NCBI GenBank assembly: GCA_007135995.1
Contig: SLHU01000052.1
Location: 1 to 6,282, forward strand
DNA length: 6,282 nucleotides
Direction of reading: 5' to 3'
Source of the DNA: Clostridiales bacterium
GTDB taxonomy: Bacteria > Bacillota > Clostridia > Saccharofermentanales > UBA5734
Shown here: positions 1 to 6,280 of the stretch, one piece after another
Position numbering within the stretch: the stretch's first letter is position 1
Layout: each line of letters starts with the position of its first letter
Notes under the pieces: model-generated
The model's database searches: none
What the model saw: only the letters and a program-made list of their open reading frames with translations
Told to the model about the DNA's origin: nothing
Made by a program: the position numbers and the translations under genes

Positions 1-77
1 AAAACCGCTGCAGGGCACCCACCTGGCTAGATGCTAGGTGTCAAAAAAGGGGGGCGGCATTCCGGGCTTTTATTTTT
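1..77 (+). ncRNA. ssrS: Probable 6S RNA, 3' end only (5' part beyond window)
   Basis: 6S RNA binds the housekeeping RNA polymerase holoenzyme, mimicking an open promoter. What is visible is a GCACCCACCT segment (15-24) leading into a 7-bp hairpin (CACCTGG 20-26 with CTAGGTG 34-40, 7-nt loop). A TCA plus A-run follows, then GGGGCGGCATTCCGGG (51-66) and a T-rich tail (68-77). From memory, the 3' portion of E. coli 6S has the same order: a CACCTTG hairpin, then GCGGCGGCATCTCGG at the end of the closing stem. The 5' arm of the closing stem should lie left of the window and pair with about 52-67. The T-rich tail suggests that this closing stem doubles as the terminator. The call rests on motif recall without a covariance search. 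The alternative is another structured RNA or a leader fragment. Confidence 0.6.
62..77 (+). terminator. Likely intrinsic terminator tail of the upstream RNA
   Basis: CCGGG (62-66) is followed by CTTTTATTTTT, a T-rich run at 68-77. The matching 5' arm would be the start of the 6S-like RNA and is outside the window, so the stem cannot be confirmed here. The same CCGGG could also pair with CCCGG at 86-90 across a 19-nt loop, but that arrangement puts the T-run in the loop and would not terminate. Confidence 0.4.
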
Positions 78-122
78 ACTAAATACCCGGGATCGTAAGA
101 TTTAAACACCCGGCAGTAAAAC

Positions 123-143
123 AACAAGGCTCTTTTACTTGTT
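123..143 (+). other. Small inverted repeat (6-bp stem, 9-nt loop)
   Basis: AACAAG (123-128) is complementary to CTTGTT (138-143), with loop 129-137. No T-run follows, so it is not a typical terminator. It lies just before the longer stem-loop at 152-229 and may be part of the same leader or intergenic structure. A stem this short can arise by chance. Confidence 0.25.
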
Positions 144-151
144 CCTGTGTG

Positions 152-229
152 CTGAACGCCAGCTGATGAGGAAGAAGGTGTCATGCATAACCGAATGAAA
201 GATGCACCTGTCGTCTCCGGCAAGTTCAG
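152..229 (+). other. Long imperfect stem-loop upstream of cysE, function unknown
   Basis: Nested complementary segments form one extended hairpin. CTGAACGCC (152-160) pairs with GGC-AA-GTTCAG (219-229, two-base bulge). GATGA (165-169) pairs with TCGTC (211-215, one G-T). AGG (176-178) pairs with CCT (207-209). TGCAT (184-188) pairs with ATGCA (202-206), leaving a 13-nt apical loop. An alternative inner pairing is AGGTG (176-180) with CACCT (205-209). In relatives cysE-cysS can be preceded by a T-box leader, but I see no GGTACC-like T-box sequence and there is too little room for one. It matches no riboswitch class I know. It could be a cis-regulatory leader, a small RNA or a DNA-level dyad. 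Confidence 0.4.
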
Positions 230-253
230 AACATGTTACATGGATCGTATTAT
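225..253 (+). promoter_or_regulatory. Candidate sigma-A-type promoter for cysE
   Basis: TTCAGA (225-230, four of six matches to TTGACA) and TATTAT (248-253) are separated by 17 nt in an AT-rich patch (TATTATATTATAG). Transcription would begin near 260, leaving a leader of only about 15 nt that contains the cysE ribosome binding site. The -35 overlaps the 3' arm of the stem-loop at 152-229. If this promoter is real, that stem-loop would not be in the main cysE transcript. This is a consensus match only. Confidence 0.3.
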
Positions 254-275
254 ATTATAGATAGAAGGTATTTCT

Positions 276-1019
276 ATGGGACTCTACTCCGATGCAAAAG
301 CGATAGCAGAACGAGATCCTGCTGGCAAAAGCATCCTTCAAGTCATCCTTTTATATTCTGGCTTTCATGCGCTGTTCTACCATCGGATAGCGCACTGGTT
401 TTTTCGCCGTCATCGTTATTTCATTGCCAGGTCCATATCACAGTTTAGCCGTTTTGTAACGGGGATTGAAATCCATCCGGGAGCAAAGATCGGTTCTGGG
501 TTATTTATTGATCACGGCATGGGCGTTGTCATAGGAGAAACGGCAGAGATTGGAGATAACTGCACAATCTATCATGGGGTTACGCTTGGAGGTACAGGAA
601 AAGACAGAGGTAAACGGCACCCGACAATTGGCGACAATGTGCTGATTGGGGCCGGGGCAAAAATCCTCGGCCCTTTTCGTGTTGGACAGTGTTCCATGAT
701 CGGAGCAAATGCCGTGGTTCTGTATGAAGTGCCTCCTTACGCCACTGTCGTGGGTGTGCCCGGACGTGTTATTAATCAGCGGCGGCAGATACCCCATAAT
801 ATTGAGCTCGACCATGGCAACTCTCCTGATCCGGTTGAACAGGAAATCTGCAGGCTGCTCAAACGCGTCACCAATCTCGAAAAACAGCTGGGTATGAGCA
901 GTGTCCACCAGCCGGGCAGCAAGTTCAAGGCAAATTGTCCTGAGCCAGAAGATTCTGAAGATTTTTCTGAAAGTAAAAATGAGCATTCAGCTGCCAGCGG
1001 GCAGAGAATAAATAAATAG
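276..1019 (+). CDS. cysE: Serine O-acetyltransferase CysE
   Basis: It transfers acetyl from acetyl-CoA to L-serine, giving O-acetylserine, the committed cytoplasmic step of cysteine synthesis. The 247-residue protein starts with a helical segment (about 1-60, [14 protein letters not shown]...HRIAHWFF). The left-handed beta-helix of hexapeptide repeats follows (about 62-165: [56 protein letters not shown]). D79-H80 and H115 fit the catalytic Asp-His and second active-site His of the family. It lacks the longer N-terminal helical domain of the E. coli enzyme, as is usual for the short Bacillota form. After the core comes a possible short coiled coil (187-206) and then a polar, low-complexity tail (about 207-247), longer than I expect for this form. 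AGAAGG at 263-268 with 7-nt spacing supports the ATG. cysS follows 17 nt downstream. Confidence 0.95.
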   Translation: MGLYSDAKAIAERDPAGKSILQVILLYSGFHALFYHRIAHWFFRRHRYFIARSISQFSRFVTGIEIHPGAKIGSGLFIDHGMGVVIGETAEIGDNCTIYHGVTLGGTGKDRGKRHPTIGDNVLIGAGAKILGPFRVGQCSMIGANAVVLYEVPPYATVVGVPGRVINQRRQIPHNIELDHGNSPDPVEQEICRLLKRVTNLEKQLGMSSVHQPGSKFKANCPEPEDSEDFSESKNEHSAASGQRINK

Positions 1020-1036
1020 CAGCGGAGGCTGACATA

Positions 1037-2452
1037 ATGAGAATATATAATACGCAGACCAGAAAAAAAGAAGAATTTGAAACACTGGAACCCGGTGTTG
1101 TTAAAATGTATGTTTGCGGCCCGACCGTTTATAATTTCTTTCATCTGGGAAATGCTCGTCCTTTCATTACATACGATACAATGCGCAGATATCTGGAATA
1201 TCGTGGTTATAAAGTTAAGTATGTCCAGAATTTTACCGATATTGATGATAAGATGATTGCCAGGGCAAACAATGAAAACATGACCGTAAGAGCATTGGCT
1301 GACCGCTTCATAGAAGAGTATTATCACGATGCGGATCGGCTCAATATCCAACGGGCGGATGCACATCCCAGAGCGACTGACTGCATCCCGACCATACTTG
1401 ACATGATCAGAACTTTAATTGATAAAGACTATGCCTATGCTACATCAGATGGGGTTTATTTTGATGTAAGCAAGCACGAAGGATATGGCAAACTGTCAAA
1501 TCATAAGCTTGAAGATTTGGAAGCCGGCGCCAGTGATCGGTTAAGTGGTGAAGATGACAAGCGAAACAACGCTGACTTCGCTCTCTGGAAATTCAAGAAA
1601 GAAGGAGAGCCTGCCTGGGAAAGCCCATGGGGTGATGGCCGACCGGGTTGGCACATTGAGTGCTCAGCCATGGTGAAGGCTTATCTGGGTGATACAATTG
1701 ATATTCACGGCGGCGGACAAGATCTTGTTTTCCCGCACCATGAAAATGAGATTGCTCAAAGCGAAGCAGCGAATGAAAAGCCCTTTGTCAGATACTGGAT
1801 GCACAATGGCTTTATCAATATTGATCATGAAAAAATGTCTAAATCAAGCGGTAATTTTTTTACAGTTCGTGACCTGGTAAAACACTATGACTATAAAATA
1901 CTGCGGTTTTTCATGCTGAGCGGTCATTATCGAATGCCTATCAATTTTTCGGCTGATCTTCTGAAGGCAGCTGAGAACGGATGGAAGCGAATTGAGACAT
2001 GTCTCGAAAATCTGAAGTTTATCAGTCAGACAGCGCCGGAACAATACACCGGCGAAGCCGCTGGAAAGGCAGAAGCGTTATTATCTGAAGACTGTGCAGC
2101 CGCCAAAAAAGCGTTTATTAAAGTGATGGATGATGATCTGAATACAGCGGATGCGCTTGCTGCCATTTTTGACTTGGTCAGATCGGCGAATACAGCGGTT
2201 AAAACAACAGGTATCAGCAAGGCAATCCTGCAACAGACAGCAGATCTGATGATTGAGCTGCTGGGTATTCTTGGTCTGAAGGCTGAGCAGGAAAATCACG
2301 TTCCAAAGCAGATTCTGGAACTTTTGCAGCAACGTTCTGAAGCAAAGAAAAACAAAGATTATGCTTTGGCAGATCGTATCCGTAATGAGATACAGTCGCA
2401 GGACTTTATCATTGAAGATACACCACAAGGGCCAAAGGTAACACATAAATGA
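1037..2452 (+). CDS. cysS: Cysteinyl-tRNA synthetase
   Basis: This class I aminoacyl-tRNA synthetase activates cysteine with ATP and charges tRNA-Cys in the cytoplasm. It has 471 residues, close to the usual length. The ATP-binding HIGH motif appears as HLGN (36-39) and the KMSKS loop is intact at 266-270 (HEKMSKSSGN). The zinc ligands that select for cysteine are all present: C27 (MYVCGPTVYN), C209 (GWHIECS), H234 and E238 (HHENE). The C-terminal third is the helical DALR/anticodon-binding region, ending in the typical KNKDYALADRIRNEI segment. GGAGG at 1024-1028, 8 nt before the ATG, is a strong ribosome binding site. Placement after cysE couples cysteine supply with its use in translation, as in Bacillus. 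The stop overlaps the mrnC start (ATGA). Confidence 0.98.
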   Translation: MRIYNTQTRKKEEFETLEPGVVKMYVCGPTVYNFFHLGNARPFITYDTMRRYLEYRGYKVKYVQNFTDIDDKMIARANNENMTVRALADRFIEEYYHDADRLNIQRADAHPRATDCIPTILDMIRTLIDKDYAYATSDGVYFDVSKHEGYGKLSNHKLEDLEAGASDRLSGEDDKRNNADFALWKFKKEGEPAWESPWGDGRPGWHIECSAMVKAYLGDTIDIHGGGQDLVFPHHENEIAQSEAANEKPFVRYWMHNGFINIDHEKMSKSSGNFFTVRDLVKHYDYKILRFFMLSGHYRMPINFSADLLKAAENGWKRIETCLENLKFISQTAPEQYTGEAAGKAEALLSEDCAAAKKAFIKVMDDDLNTADALAAIFDLVRSANTAVKTTGISKAILQQTADLMIELLGILGLKAEQENHVPKQILELLQQRSEAKKNKDYALADRIRNEIQSQDFIIEDTPQGPKVTHK

Positions 2453-2859
2453 CACTGCCCGATATTAAAGATGATATAAGAGAGGTCCCGGTTTCTGTAC
2501 TTGCCTATATTGGTGACGCAGTCTATGAGCTATATGTCCGGCTTCATTTTTATGGAATTGTCACCGGACATTCCGGAACGCTGCATCGTAAGTCAATCGA
2601 TTATGTGCGAGCTTCTGCTCAGGCAAAGGCTGCCAGGCAGCTGATGCCATTTCTGACAGCAGAAGAAACAGCGATTTTTCGAAGGGGAAGAAACAGTCAA
2701 GCCTCCAGCATGTCTAAAAATGCCGACCCAGCTGATTACCAGGCTGCAACAGGATTTGAAGCCCTGGTCGGGTTTCTTTATTTAATGGGCGAGACAAAAA
2801 GAATGGAAGAATTGTTTGCCATGATATTTGAAGGTAATGTGTATGAAAAAAAGATCTAG
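2449..2859 (+). CDS. mrnC: Mini-ribonuclease III (23S rRNA maturation)
   Basis: Mini-III is a small dimeric RNase III-type endonuclease that lacks the double-stranded RNA-binding domain. In B. subtilis it trims the ends of 23S precursor rRNA. The 136-residue protein is the expected size. It carries the signature LAYIGDAVYE with the catalytic acidic residue D23, a KSIDYVRASAQAKAA segment (K then YV.A..QA), and the second RNase III motif ATGFEALVGFLYL with E104. RGRNSQASSMSKNADPADY is the usual linker segment before that motif. The start overlaps the cysS stop as ATGA, implying translational coupling. A weak AAAGG at 2434-2438 precedes it. It sits between cysS and rlmB as in Bacillus, which supports the assignment. 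Confidence 0.96.
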   Translation: MTLPDIKDDIREVPVSVLAYIGDAVYELYVRLHFYGIVTGHSGTLHRKSIDYVRASAQAKAARQLMPFLTAEETAIFRRGRNSQASSMSKNADPADYQAATGFEALVGFLYLMGETKRMEELFAMIFEGNVYEKKI

Positions 2860-3676
2860 CACGGATCAGCATGAAAATAGAGAAAATGGTTTATCGAAAG
2901 ATCGTCAGCGTGATGAGCATCAGCTGGCAGAAGAGCGTCTTGAGGGCAGGAACCCTATTCAGGAAGCGATTAACGCGGGTCGCACGATCGACAAACTGTG
3001 GGTTGCCGACAGAGATGGGCACATGGATGCCGGGCTCAGCCGGATTATTCAGAAAAGCAAAGAAAATGGCGCGACAGTCGTAAAAGTTGAAAGACAAGTG
3101 CTGGATCAGATGTCTTTGACAAAAAACCACCAGGGCCTTATCGCGCAGGTAGCAGCTCATGCGTACATAGATTTTGATGATCTGGTTGCGACTGCTTTTC
3201 AGCAGACGAAGCAGCCCTTGCTGCTTTTGCTGGATGAGCTTAAAGATAGCTATAACCTTGGTTCTATTCTCAGAATTTCAGATGCGGCTGGTATTCAAGG
3301 TGTGATAATTCCGCAAAGACGATCGGTTTCTCTGAATGCCGCGGTGGCGAGAACATCTGCCGGCGCTTTGGAGTATGTTCCGGTTGCAAAAGTAACGAAC
3401 ATGACACAAACCATACTTTCACTTAAAGAACGAGGCTTCTGGATAGCGGGTACAGACGCGTCAGGCAGCCTTGACTACCATGAACTCAACTGGAATGGTC
3501 CGATGGCGATTGTCATTGGCAGTGAGGGTGAAGGCCTTGGGCCAGCGATCAGGAAACACTGTGACTATCTTATTTCAATCAGCATGCATGGCAAGGTTAA
3601 TTCTTTAAATGCTGCAGTAGCCGCAGGTATTATTGTCTTTGAAGCTGTCTGGAATCGCGGGAAGCATCAGGAGTAA
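2843..3676 (+). CDS. rlmB: 23S rRNA (guanosine-2'-O-)-methyltransferase, RlmB/TrmH family (YacO-like)
   Basis: This SpoU/TrmH-family enzyme of the SPOUT knot fold probably uses S-adenosylmethionine to methylate a ribose 2'-OH in 23S rRNA (Gm2251 in E. coli). From the ATG at 2843 it has 277 residues. A charged, probably disordered N-terminus (1-28) leads into the substrate-binding domain (LEGRNPIQEAI, 33-43, to about 105). The knot domain has motif 1 with N138 and R144 (YNLGSILRISDAAG), motif 2 IGSEGEGLG (225-233) and motif 3 ISMHGKVNSLNAAVAAG (246-262). I prefer 2843 because AAGGT (2831-2835) lies 7 nt before it. In-frame TTG at 2828 and ATG at 2837 are possible but worse placed. It overlaps the end of mrnC by 17 nt. 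The exact target nucleotide is inferred from family and position only. Confidence 0.93.
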   Translation: MKKRSSTDQHENRENGLSKDRQRDEHQLAEERLEGRNPIQEAINAGRTIDKLWVADRDGHMDAGLSRIIQKSKENGATVVKVERQVLDQMSLTKNHQGLIAQVAAHAYIDFDDLVATAFQQTKQPLLLLLDELKDSYNLGSILRISDAAGIQGVIIPQRRSVSLNAAVARTSAGALEYVPVAKVTNMTQTILSLKERGFWIAGTDASGSLDYHELNWNGPMAIVIGSEGEGLGPAIRKHCDYLISISMHGKVNSLNAAVAAGIIVFEAVWNRGKHQE

Positions 3677-3769
3677 GATCCTGCTTGGCTGATCTTTTGC
3701 AAAGCCGGTCAGTTCATGAAGAAATGATGCTTGTGCAAGCGTGAAACAATGTAAGGGAATGAGTTTAGT
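3677..3769 (+). other. Intergenic gap rlmB-sigH with no yacP
   Basis: In B. subtilis yacP, an NYN/PIN-like ribonuclease gene, lies between rlmB and sigH. Here there are only 93 nt and no coding remnant that I can recognise. The gap holds a short dyad (CTGATC 3689-3694 with GGTCAG 3707-3712, 12-nt loop, one G-T), which competes with GGCT 3687-3690 pairing AGCC 3703-3706. No T-run follows, so I do not call a terminator. I found no good promoter match. The sigH ribosome binding site is AAGGGA at 3753-3758. Confidence 0.5.
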
Positions 3770-4444
3770 ATGCGTCATGATTCTTATAGAGAAGCAGATT
3801 ATAAGCCAAATGAAGTCGAACTGGATCTGCTGAGCAGAGCGGCTGATGGAGACAGACAGGCTACAGAAGTCTTACTGATTAAGTACAAGTGGCTGGTTAG
3901 ACAGAAAGCTGGTTCGATGTACATGAAAGGCGCTGGCCATGAGGACGTGATTCAGGAAGGAATGATTGGACTTTATCAGGCCATCATTGAGTATCAGCCA
4001 CGGCATCGTGTCCCCTTCTCTGCGTTTGCTGCCTACTGTGTAACCGCACGAATAACTGATGCAGTCAGGAAATCATCCAGGCTTAAACATCAGCCGCTGA
4101 ATGAGTCAATTTCTCTGCAATCTATCCAGCACAGCGAGGAACAAAGTCAACAGCATCTGCTTGACTTGTTTGCTGACAAAAGTATGCCGAATCCCGAAGC
4201 CACTTTACTTGAACGGGAAAATCTGATGTCTTTGCAGTATTTCATACAAAATGAGCTCAGTAAGCTTGAAAGACAGGTCGTTTTGCAGTTTCTGGAAAAC
4301 CCGAAATATGAGCAGATCGCACATAATCTTGATTGTTCGCTTAAAACAGTAGATAATGCTCTCAGGAGAGCCCGCAATAAGTTTACTATTTTCCGCAAGT
4401 ATGCAATAGATTTGAAAACAAAAGATCCGGGAGCCGGAAAATGA
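3770..4444 (+). CDS. sigH: RNA polymerase sigma factor SigH (Spo0H-type)
   Basis: This sigma-70 family alternative factor in relatives transcribes post-exponential, competence and early sporulation genes. The 224-residue protein has region 2 at about 29-110, including KYKWLVRQKAGSMYMKGAGHEDVIQEGMIGLYQAI and the 2.3/2.4 segment FSAFAAYCVTARITDAVRKSSRLKHQPLN. The linker (about 112-150) contains the NPEATLLERE segment typical of SigH. Region 4 (165-210) carries a helix-turn-helix (YEQIAHNLDCSLKTVDNALRRARNKF). The match to B. subtilis SigH is clear in KYRNFVRAKA-, EDIVQEGMIGLY- and KSIDNALQR-like blocks. Positions in between diverge. The location after rlmB agrees with the assignment. The ATG follows AAGGGA with a rather long 11-nt spacing. 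Its stop overlaps the next gene as ATGA. rpmG-secE-nusG, which usually follow, are absent. Confidence 0.92.
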   Translation: MRHDSYREADYKPNEVELDLLSRAADGDRQATEVLLIKYKWLVRQKAGSMYMKGAGHEDVIQEGMIGLYQAIIEYQPRHRVPFSAFAAYCVTARITDAVRKSSRLKHQPLNESISLQSIQHSEEQSQQHLLDLFADKSMPNPEATLLERENLMSLQYFIQNELSKLERQVVLQFLENPKYEQIAHNLDCSLKTVDNALRRARNKFTIFRKYAIDLKTKDPGAGK

Positions 4445-5748
4445 AAAAATATTTGTTAATCTTTATACTTATCATAAGTCTTACAGCGAACACTGGATGT
4501 ACGCTTTTTTCTGAAGGGTTACGTTACTTTTCACCCGACCGTGACCGAAATACGGATATATTGGTTGATAATAATTATTTATCAATACATGTCCTTGTAC
4601 AGAGAATTGTTGACAGCATTCGTTCAGACAGTGATTTAGAAAATTTATTTCAGTCGATCCCATCCAGACAGCGTGAAGGGGTGAATCTTGACCAGTATCA
4701 GCAGTATATTCGGCTATTGAGAAGGGGTATTACGGGTGATATCAGCTCATTTTCGATTATGGGGACCGATGAGCTTGAAGAGATTCAAGATGACATGATT
4801 GTTCAAAGACCTGATCAGGCATCGTTAATCAACGATATGAGAGGTGTCTGGCTCTATTTCCGTGAAATAGGCCGATACGAGGAGAAGTTCGCTATTTTCC
4901 TGGAGCAGGCAGATGGCAGTCCGCCGGTCCTTTCCTATGACTGGATCAGTCAAATTCTTTATCTTTCTGAGGTGTCCGTGCTTTATTTCGACGCGATTGA
5001 TCGTTCAGATGTTGATGCGTTGACTGTTTTGTTAAGTCATGAGCAGCCGGATAGAACAACGGATATTTTGAAGACAAGAGCACGGCGTATTATTGATTAT
5101 TATCAGAATAATGTCGGCACACGCCCCAGTGAATTCAGAGTACTCAAAGCTCAGATCGACTGTCTGCAGTTTGAAGCTTTCAGCGCTGCCAGCCAGGCAC
5201 GTCAAACCGCTGTCAGCCGTGTCATTGAAATCAAATCGAAATCTGATCAGCAATATGAAATTAATGACACCATCCCTGATGAGATTCATCATCTGGATCT
5301 TAATGTCTTTTATTCAGAGCAGCACCTGTTCAAACTGGCATCGGTTGATTCAGAACGTCAGCCAGAAACAATTAGATCGAATGTATTTGAAAGTATTGTT
5401 GGAGAACCAATCAAACATAATGATAGTAATTGCAACGCTGTTGGCAATATTCAGCGTATAACGCTTTCGTATGACAGCATGGACATTCTTGTGGAGGGAA
5501 CCTGTTTTCGGCACAGCAGATGGGAAGGCAGTGTCAGGCAGGTGCTCATTCATGATAGTCAATGCCGTCTTGGCTCAGGCATAAGGCCTGGACAAACAGT
5601 CAATGATATTCTGCGCCGTTATCCGTTTGCTGACGAAACCGGTTTCGTGATTGCCGGCCAGTTCGACGGTGGATCCGTTCAGATGATTTTTACGGTGGAT
5701 GAAGATGACATAATCGAATCGATTGAGCTGAAAATAACAGATCGTTGA
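4441..5748 (+). CDS. Unrecognised probable lipoprotein coupled to sigH
   Basis: I do not recognise this 435-residue protein. It begins with a short positive n-region (MKK) and a hydrophobic stretch (4-15), then TANTGC with Cys20, so it is probably a lipoprotein exported by Sec and anchored outside the membrane. The residue at -3 is Asn where Leu is usual, which weakens the lipobox. Residues about 40-290 look mainly helical, acidic and polar. Residues about 295-435 look beta-rich and contain two similar units. One is IRSNVFESIVGEP (311-323) followed by ITLSYDSMDILVEG. The other is GIRPGQTVNDILRRYP (380-395) followed by VQMIFTVDEDDIIESIEL. This alternation is reminiscent of extracytoplasmic Bacillota repeat domains. 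Cys331, Cys355 and Cys375 could form a disulfide. Its ATG overlaps the sigH stop (ATGA), so it is likely co-translated with sigH. A GGGAG at 4429-4433 serves as ribosome binding site. A role linked to the SigH programme or the envelope is only inferred. Confidence 0.8.
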   Translation: MKKYLLIFILIISLTANTGCTLFSEGLRYFSPDRDRNTDILVDNNYLSIHVLVQRIVDSIRSDSDLENLFQSIPSRQREGVNLDQYQQYIRLLRRGITGDISSFSIMGTDELEEIQDDMIVQRPDQASLINDMRGVWLYFREIGRYEEKFAIFLEQADGSPPVLSYDWISQILYLSEVSVLYFDAIDRSDVDALTVLLSHEQPDRTTDILKTRARRIIDYYQNNVGTRPSEFRVLKAQIDCLQFEAFSAASQARQTAVSRVIEIKSKSDQQYEINDTIPDEIHHLDLNVFYSEQHLFKLASVDSERQPETIRSNVFESIVGEPIKHNDSNCNAVGNIQRITLSYDSMDILVEGTCFRHSRWEGSVRQVLIHDSQCRLGSGIRPGQTVNDILRRYPFADETGFVIAGQFDGGSVQMIFTVDEDDIIESIELKITDR

Positions 5749-5806
5749 AATAACAGGCTCATATAAACAGGGTTTTTTATATCTAGAAGATAGGGGGAAT
5801 CATTCA
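5749..5806 (+). other. Short intergenic region with AT hairpin and strong RBS
   Basis: ATATAAA (5761-5767) can pair with TTTATAT (5776-5782) around an 8-nt loop. The stem is all A-T and has no T-run after it, so it is a poor terminator. AGGGGGA at 5792-5798 is a strong Shine-Dalgarno 8 nt before the next ATG. TTGAAA at 5745-5750 resembles a -35 box, but no -10 lies at the right distance. The downstream gene may still be co-transcribed with sigH. Confidence 0.35.
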
Positions 5807-6280
5807 ATGGTAAAAAAGAGTGAGCCATCACTGCTGGTAGATGCAGACGCATGTCCAATATCTGTGCGCATCAAACTGGAAAACGCGATGAGACGATATC
5901 AGATGCGCCTTATTTTTTTTACTGACCAGAATCATGAGATAAATCCGGGATACGGAGAAGTTGAGGTTGTTGCTCAAGGTCACGATGCAGTTGACTATGC
6001 ATTGATTGCGCGCGTCATTCCAGGCGATATTGTCGTAACACAAGATTACGGACTTGCGGCACTCGCGATATCACGACGGGCCTACGCGATTCATCCAAGT
6101 GGTATGGAGTATACCAGTCAGAATATTGATTTATTATTGATGGAACGTCATTTGGCAGGGAAGGCTCGAAAGGCTGGCGAAAGATTTCGCAATCAAAAAA
6201 GAAGAAGTCATAAAGAGGATCATCATTTTGATAAACAGCTCAAAACAGTAATAGATAAAGCCATGCAGAATGCAAATTAA
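5807..6280 (+). CDS. YaiI/YqxD-family protein (DUF188), PIN/NYN-like
   Basis: The 157-residue protein matches the widely conserved YaiI/YqxD (DUF188) family, whose members are about 150 residues and still lack a firm biochemical role. Family hallmarks are visible: LLVDADACPI with D12 and D14, FFTDQNHE with D40, VVAQGHDAVDYALIARV with D60 and D63, and GDIVVTQDYGLAALAI with D80. IHPSGMEYTSQNID and LLMERHLAGKARKAGERF follow. The ordered acidic residues recall the metal-binding site of PIN/NYN nuclease folds, so an RNA-cleaving or RNA-binding role is plausible but unproven. The C-terminus is strongly basic then mixed (NQKRRSHKEDHHFDKQL), as in relatives. A strong AGGGGGA ribosome binding site supports the start. 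It lies 58 nt after the lipoprotein gene, same strand, and ends at a TAA two bases before the window edge. Confidence 0.92.
   Translation: MVKKSEPSLLVDADACPISVRIKLENAMRRYQMRLIFFTDQNHEINPGYGEVEVVAQGHDAVDYALIARVIPGDIVVTQDYGLAALAISRRAYAIHPSGMEYTSQNIDLLLMERHLAGKARKAGERFRNQKRRSHKEDHHFDKQLKTVIDKAMQNAN

Noticed and set aside
161..200. Hammerhead ribozyme core (CTGATGAG ... GAAA)
   Set aside because: CTGATGAG at 163-170 and GAAA at 197-200 are present, but no stem II joins them with the required spacing and there is no cleavage-site stem. The nested hairpin explains the region better.
41..223. Minus-strand frame of 60 codons in the left intergenic region
   Set aside because: It covers the 6S-like RNA end and the stem-loop. 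The composition follows the inverted repeats and no convincing start context is seen.
80..275. T-box leader for cysE-cysS
   Set aside because: GATGAGGAAGAAGG at 165-178 resembles the start of a T-box stem I, but there is no AGAGAG/GGTG stem I core, no T-box sequence and no terminator, and the space is too short.
501..986. Open frame of 161 codons on the minus strand inside cysE
   Set aside because: It is fully antisense to CysE hexapeptide-repeat coding sequence and resembles no protein family.
776..1366. Open frame of 196 codons on the minus strand across the cysE-cysS junction
   Set aside because: It lies opposite two clear conserved genes, has low-complexity Cys/Ile/Phe-rich sequence with no family signature, and is a shadow of the plus-strand codons.
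2828..2842. Upstream TTG (2828) or ATG (2837) start for rlmB
   Set aside because: The AAGGT site at 2831-2835 would lie inside or too close to these starts, whereas the ATG at 2843 has a normal 7-nt spacing.
3687..3712. Rho-independent terminator after rlmB
   Set aside because: The dyad is short with a G-T pair and a competing pairing, and no T-run follows it.
5093..5461. Plus-strand frame of 122 codons inside the lipoprotein gene
   Set aside because: It is in another frame of a longer gene with a good start and signal sequence. It has no ribosome binding site of note and no recognisable motif.
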